Assembly: GCA_030610225.1 (NCBI GenBank)
Contig: JAUWSD010000046.1
Span: 1-8,183, forward strand
Direction: 5' to 3'
DNA: 8,183 nucleotides
From: Chloroflexota bacterium
GTDB lineage: Bacteria; Chloroflexota; Anaerolineae; Anaerolineales; UBA11579
A program made the position numbers and the translations under genes. This document shows positions 6,820 through 8,183 of the stretch, one piece after another (position 1 is the first letter of the stretch; each line of letters begins with the position of its first letter). The notes under the pieces are model-generated. The model worked only from the letters and a program-made list of their open reading frames with translations, made no database searches and had not been told where the DNA came from.

Positions 6820-6848
6820 ATTATACCAGCGTCCATTATCCTTGTCTA
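6820..6848 (-). promoter_or_regulatory. Near-consensus promoter of the LysM gene, probably giving a leaderless mRNA
   Basis: On the minus strand, TAGACA (6848-6843, five of six -35 matches) is separated by exactly 17 bases from a perfect TATAAT (6825-6820), preceded by TGG as an extended -10. Only 9 bases (6819-6811) lie between the -10 and the ATG at 6810. Initiation at the usual distance would give a 5' leader of about 2-3 bases. No ribosome-binding site precedes the ATG. Confidence 0.75.
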
Positions 6849-6862
6849 AACGGTTTGTATAC

Positions 6863-7873
6863 TCATTTCTGACGATTAATCAACAAATATGCCAGCTCAG
6901 TGAGGGTATCTTTTGTTGGAGATCGGGGTTTTGCCTGCTCTAGAATGTCAAGGGCCTCATTTGTGAGCTTATTTGACATGTCCAGAGAATATTCTTTTGC
7001 ACCTGTTTTCTCCATCAGGCCAGCTAGATAAGCGATCTCATCAACTCTGATGTTTCCTTCTTTCCACCTTGCTGAGAACTCCTCGGAATGAGCGATGCAG
7101 TAAAGGATCGGCAAGGAATTCTTTCCTTCCAGGAGGTCGCTATCTGTTGATTTACCAACCAAGACAGCATCACCCCAAATTCCCAGCACATCATCATAGA
7201 CCTGATATGCCATACCGATCTTGTATCCAAATTCGCGATAAGCATCCACGGTCTCTGGTGGACAGCCTGCGATCAATGCTCCAAGTTCTGAGCAGGCAGA
7301 AAGCAGGGCTGCGGTCTTGCCAGCGATCATGGGCCAATAGTCATCTTCGGACAAACCATTCTTGTTTTCATAAGAAAGATCAAGGAACTGCCCCTGGGTG
7401 AGTTGAAGACTGACCTTGGGGAGGATTCTGAATGCTGACAGTGCAATGGATGCATCTACAGTTTCTGACAATCTTGCTAAAGCCATGTGCGCCAGGGCAA
7501 ACATTGTGTCGCCTGCGTTGATGGCCTGCGCTTTGCCCCATTTCTTCCAGATAGTCTCCCGGCCGCGTCGAAGAGGACTGTTATCCTGGATATCATCATG
7601 GATCAAGCAAAAATTATGGATCAATTCAACCGCTGATGCAGCTGGTATGGCCTTCTTCCAATCTCCACCTGCAGCTTCTGTTGTAAGGAGCACCATTAAC
7701 GGACGTATGCGTTTTCCAGTTGCCTGACTGCTCTCCTCATCTTCCCAGCCCATATGATATGAAAGCATTTTATGCAGATCGAATAGATCGGGATCTCCAG
7801 CTTCTTTTATGAAATTATGCATATCTACTTCAACAGTAGGCAGCATAGTTTTAATGTACTCGGATAATGCCAT
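6863..7873 (-). CDS. Polyprenyl diphosphate synthase (short- to medium-chain trans type)
   Basis: This enzyme condenses isopentenyl diphosphate with an allylic primer to make linear trans-prenyl diphosphates. The 336-residue protein has GKRIRP (53-58), the first Asp-rich motif DDIQD (93-97, with no two-residue insertion) followed by RRGR (102-105), GQFLDL (161-166), K186/T187, and the second Asp-rich region Q224 to D235 (YDDVLGIWGD, with G where many relatives have D). GKSTDSDLLEGKNSLP follows at 240-255. F88 and C89, five and four residues before the first DDxxD, resemble geranylgeranyl-type synthases, so a C15-C20 product is the best guess, but chain length cannot be fixed from sequence alone. 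The DDxLGxWGD form is typical of IdsA-like enzymes. The ATG at 7873-7871 lies 11 bases after the isomerase stop, with a partial GAGAG site five bases upstream. The two genes are probably co-transcribed, with the isomerase supplying the primer. Confidence 0.92.
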   Translation of the reverse strand: MALSEYIKTMLPTVEVDMHNFIKEAGDPDLFDLHKMLSYHMGWEDEESSQATGKRIRPLMVLLTTEAAGGDWKKAIPAASAVELIHNFCLIHDDIQDNSPLRRGRETIWKKWGKAQAINAGDTMFALAHMALARLSETVDASIALSAFRILPKVSLQLTQGQFLDLSYENKNGLSEDDYWPMIAGKTAALLSACSELGALIAGCPPETVDAYREFGYKIGMAYQVYDDVLGIWGDAVLVGKSTDSDLLEGKNSLPILYCIAHSEEFSARWKEGNIRVDEIAYLAGLMEKTGAKEYSLDMSNKLTNEALDILEQAKPRSPTKDTLTELAYLLINRQK

Positions 7874-7884
7874 CTATTCTCTCT

Positions 7885-8183
7885 TTATCTTCTTTTGATC
7901 GGAGTTGTTCTTAATGTTTTTATATCAGGGACACCTGCTGCAAACATGCTTGTTTGCAACTCTTTTTTGGTCATATTCAATTGGTCGATTACAGCGTCAG
8001 CGGAGTTTGTGGCTGCTTTGATGATCCTGCCAGCATATCCACACAGATCTGCGCCCAGGGCGATACATTTTGCAGCATCCAGACCAGTCCTCAGTCCACC
8101 GGAGGAAAAGATCGATATGGGAAGTTTAGCATTGGAGAGATCGTGAAGCGTATCAGCAGTAGAAATTCCCCAATCCCTGAACA
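7885..8183 (-). CDS. fni: Isopentenyl-diphosphate isomerase type 2, FMN-dependent (C-terminal part, runs off the right edge)
   Basis: This enzyme interconverts isopentenyl and dimethylallyl diphosphate, using reduced FMN. Only the last 98 residues are visible, beginning FRDWGIST and ending TTPIKRR before the TAA at 7887-7885. The stretch carries the DWGI(S/P)T motif (residues 3-8 of the visible part), then SSGGLRTGLDAAKCIALGAD, which matches the FMN phosphate-binding SGGxRxGxDxxKxxALGA end of the TIM barrel in this family, then a C-terminal helix (DQLNMTKKELQTSM). Related FMN barrels such as lactate oxidases share part of the glycine motif, but the DWGIST segment and the neighbouring prenyl synthase favour the isomerase. 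Its start lies beyond base 8183. Confidence 0.88.
   Translation of the reverse strand, partial: FRDWGISTADTLHDLSNAKLPISIFSSGGLRTGLDAAKCIALGADLCGYAGRIIKAATNSADAVIDQLNMTKKELQTSMFAAGVPDIKTLRTTPIKRR

Noticed and set aside
7069..7727. Two plus-strand open frames (7069-7401 and 7416-7727) opposite the prenyl synthase
   Set aside because: They are antisense shadows of a gene with all its family motifs, with no supporting start signal.
7895..8146. 83-residue plus-strand open frame at the right end
   Set aside because: The minus strand here encodes the conserved C-terminus of the type 2 isomerase, so this frame is its shadow.

Overview
This window is a compact bacterial housekeeping segment with eight protein-coding genes. 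Two of them run off the ends. No RNA gene, mobile element or CRISPR array was seen. The best guess for the host is a Chloroflexota bacterium, probably Anaerolineae-like. Three things point there: the LDH-like malate dehydrogenase resembles the Chloroflexus type; the exported LysM protein has a zinc ribbon, a single membrane segment and a Thr/Pro-rich linker, a style common in Anaerolineae; and an FMN-type isopentenyl-diphosphate isomerase sits beside a polyprenyl synthase. This is inference from protein style, with no database search.

Left block (1-2162, minus strand): the start of a high-affinity phosphate uptake operon, read right to left as pstS (lipoprotein phosphate binder), pstC and pstA (permeases). 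The genes are tightly coupled: 2 bases separate pstS from pstC, and pstC and pstA share an ATGA overlap. pstA runs off the left edge, where pstB and phoU would be expected. An AT-rich divergent region (about 2145-2285) holds a probable pstS promoter and an inverted repeat.

Middle block (2286-5621, plus strand): a thioredoxin reductase gene ending in a clean UUCG-loop terminator, followed by the standout gene of the window. This is a single 749-residue reading frame joining a complete malate dehydrogenase (about residues 1-312) to a complete GltA-like citrate synthase (about 322-749). It would catalyse two consecutive TCA-cycle steps, malate to oxaloacetate to citrate, in one chain. The catalytic residues of both halves are present. 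A strong bidirectional terminator separates it from the convergent gene.

Right block (5656-8183, minus strand): the C-terminal part of type 2 isopentenyl-diphosphate isomerase, then 11 bases later a short- to medium-chain polyprenyl diphosphate synthase (together supplying isoprenoid precursors), then the zinc ribbon/LysM membrane protein under its own near-consensus promoter. That promoter lies so close to the ATG that the mRNA is probably leaderless. pstS shows a similar arrangement. The remaining intergenic gaps are all under about 150 bases and hold nothing else that I could support.
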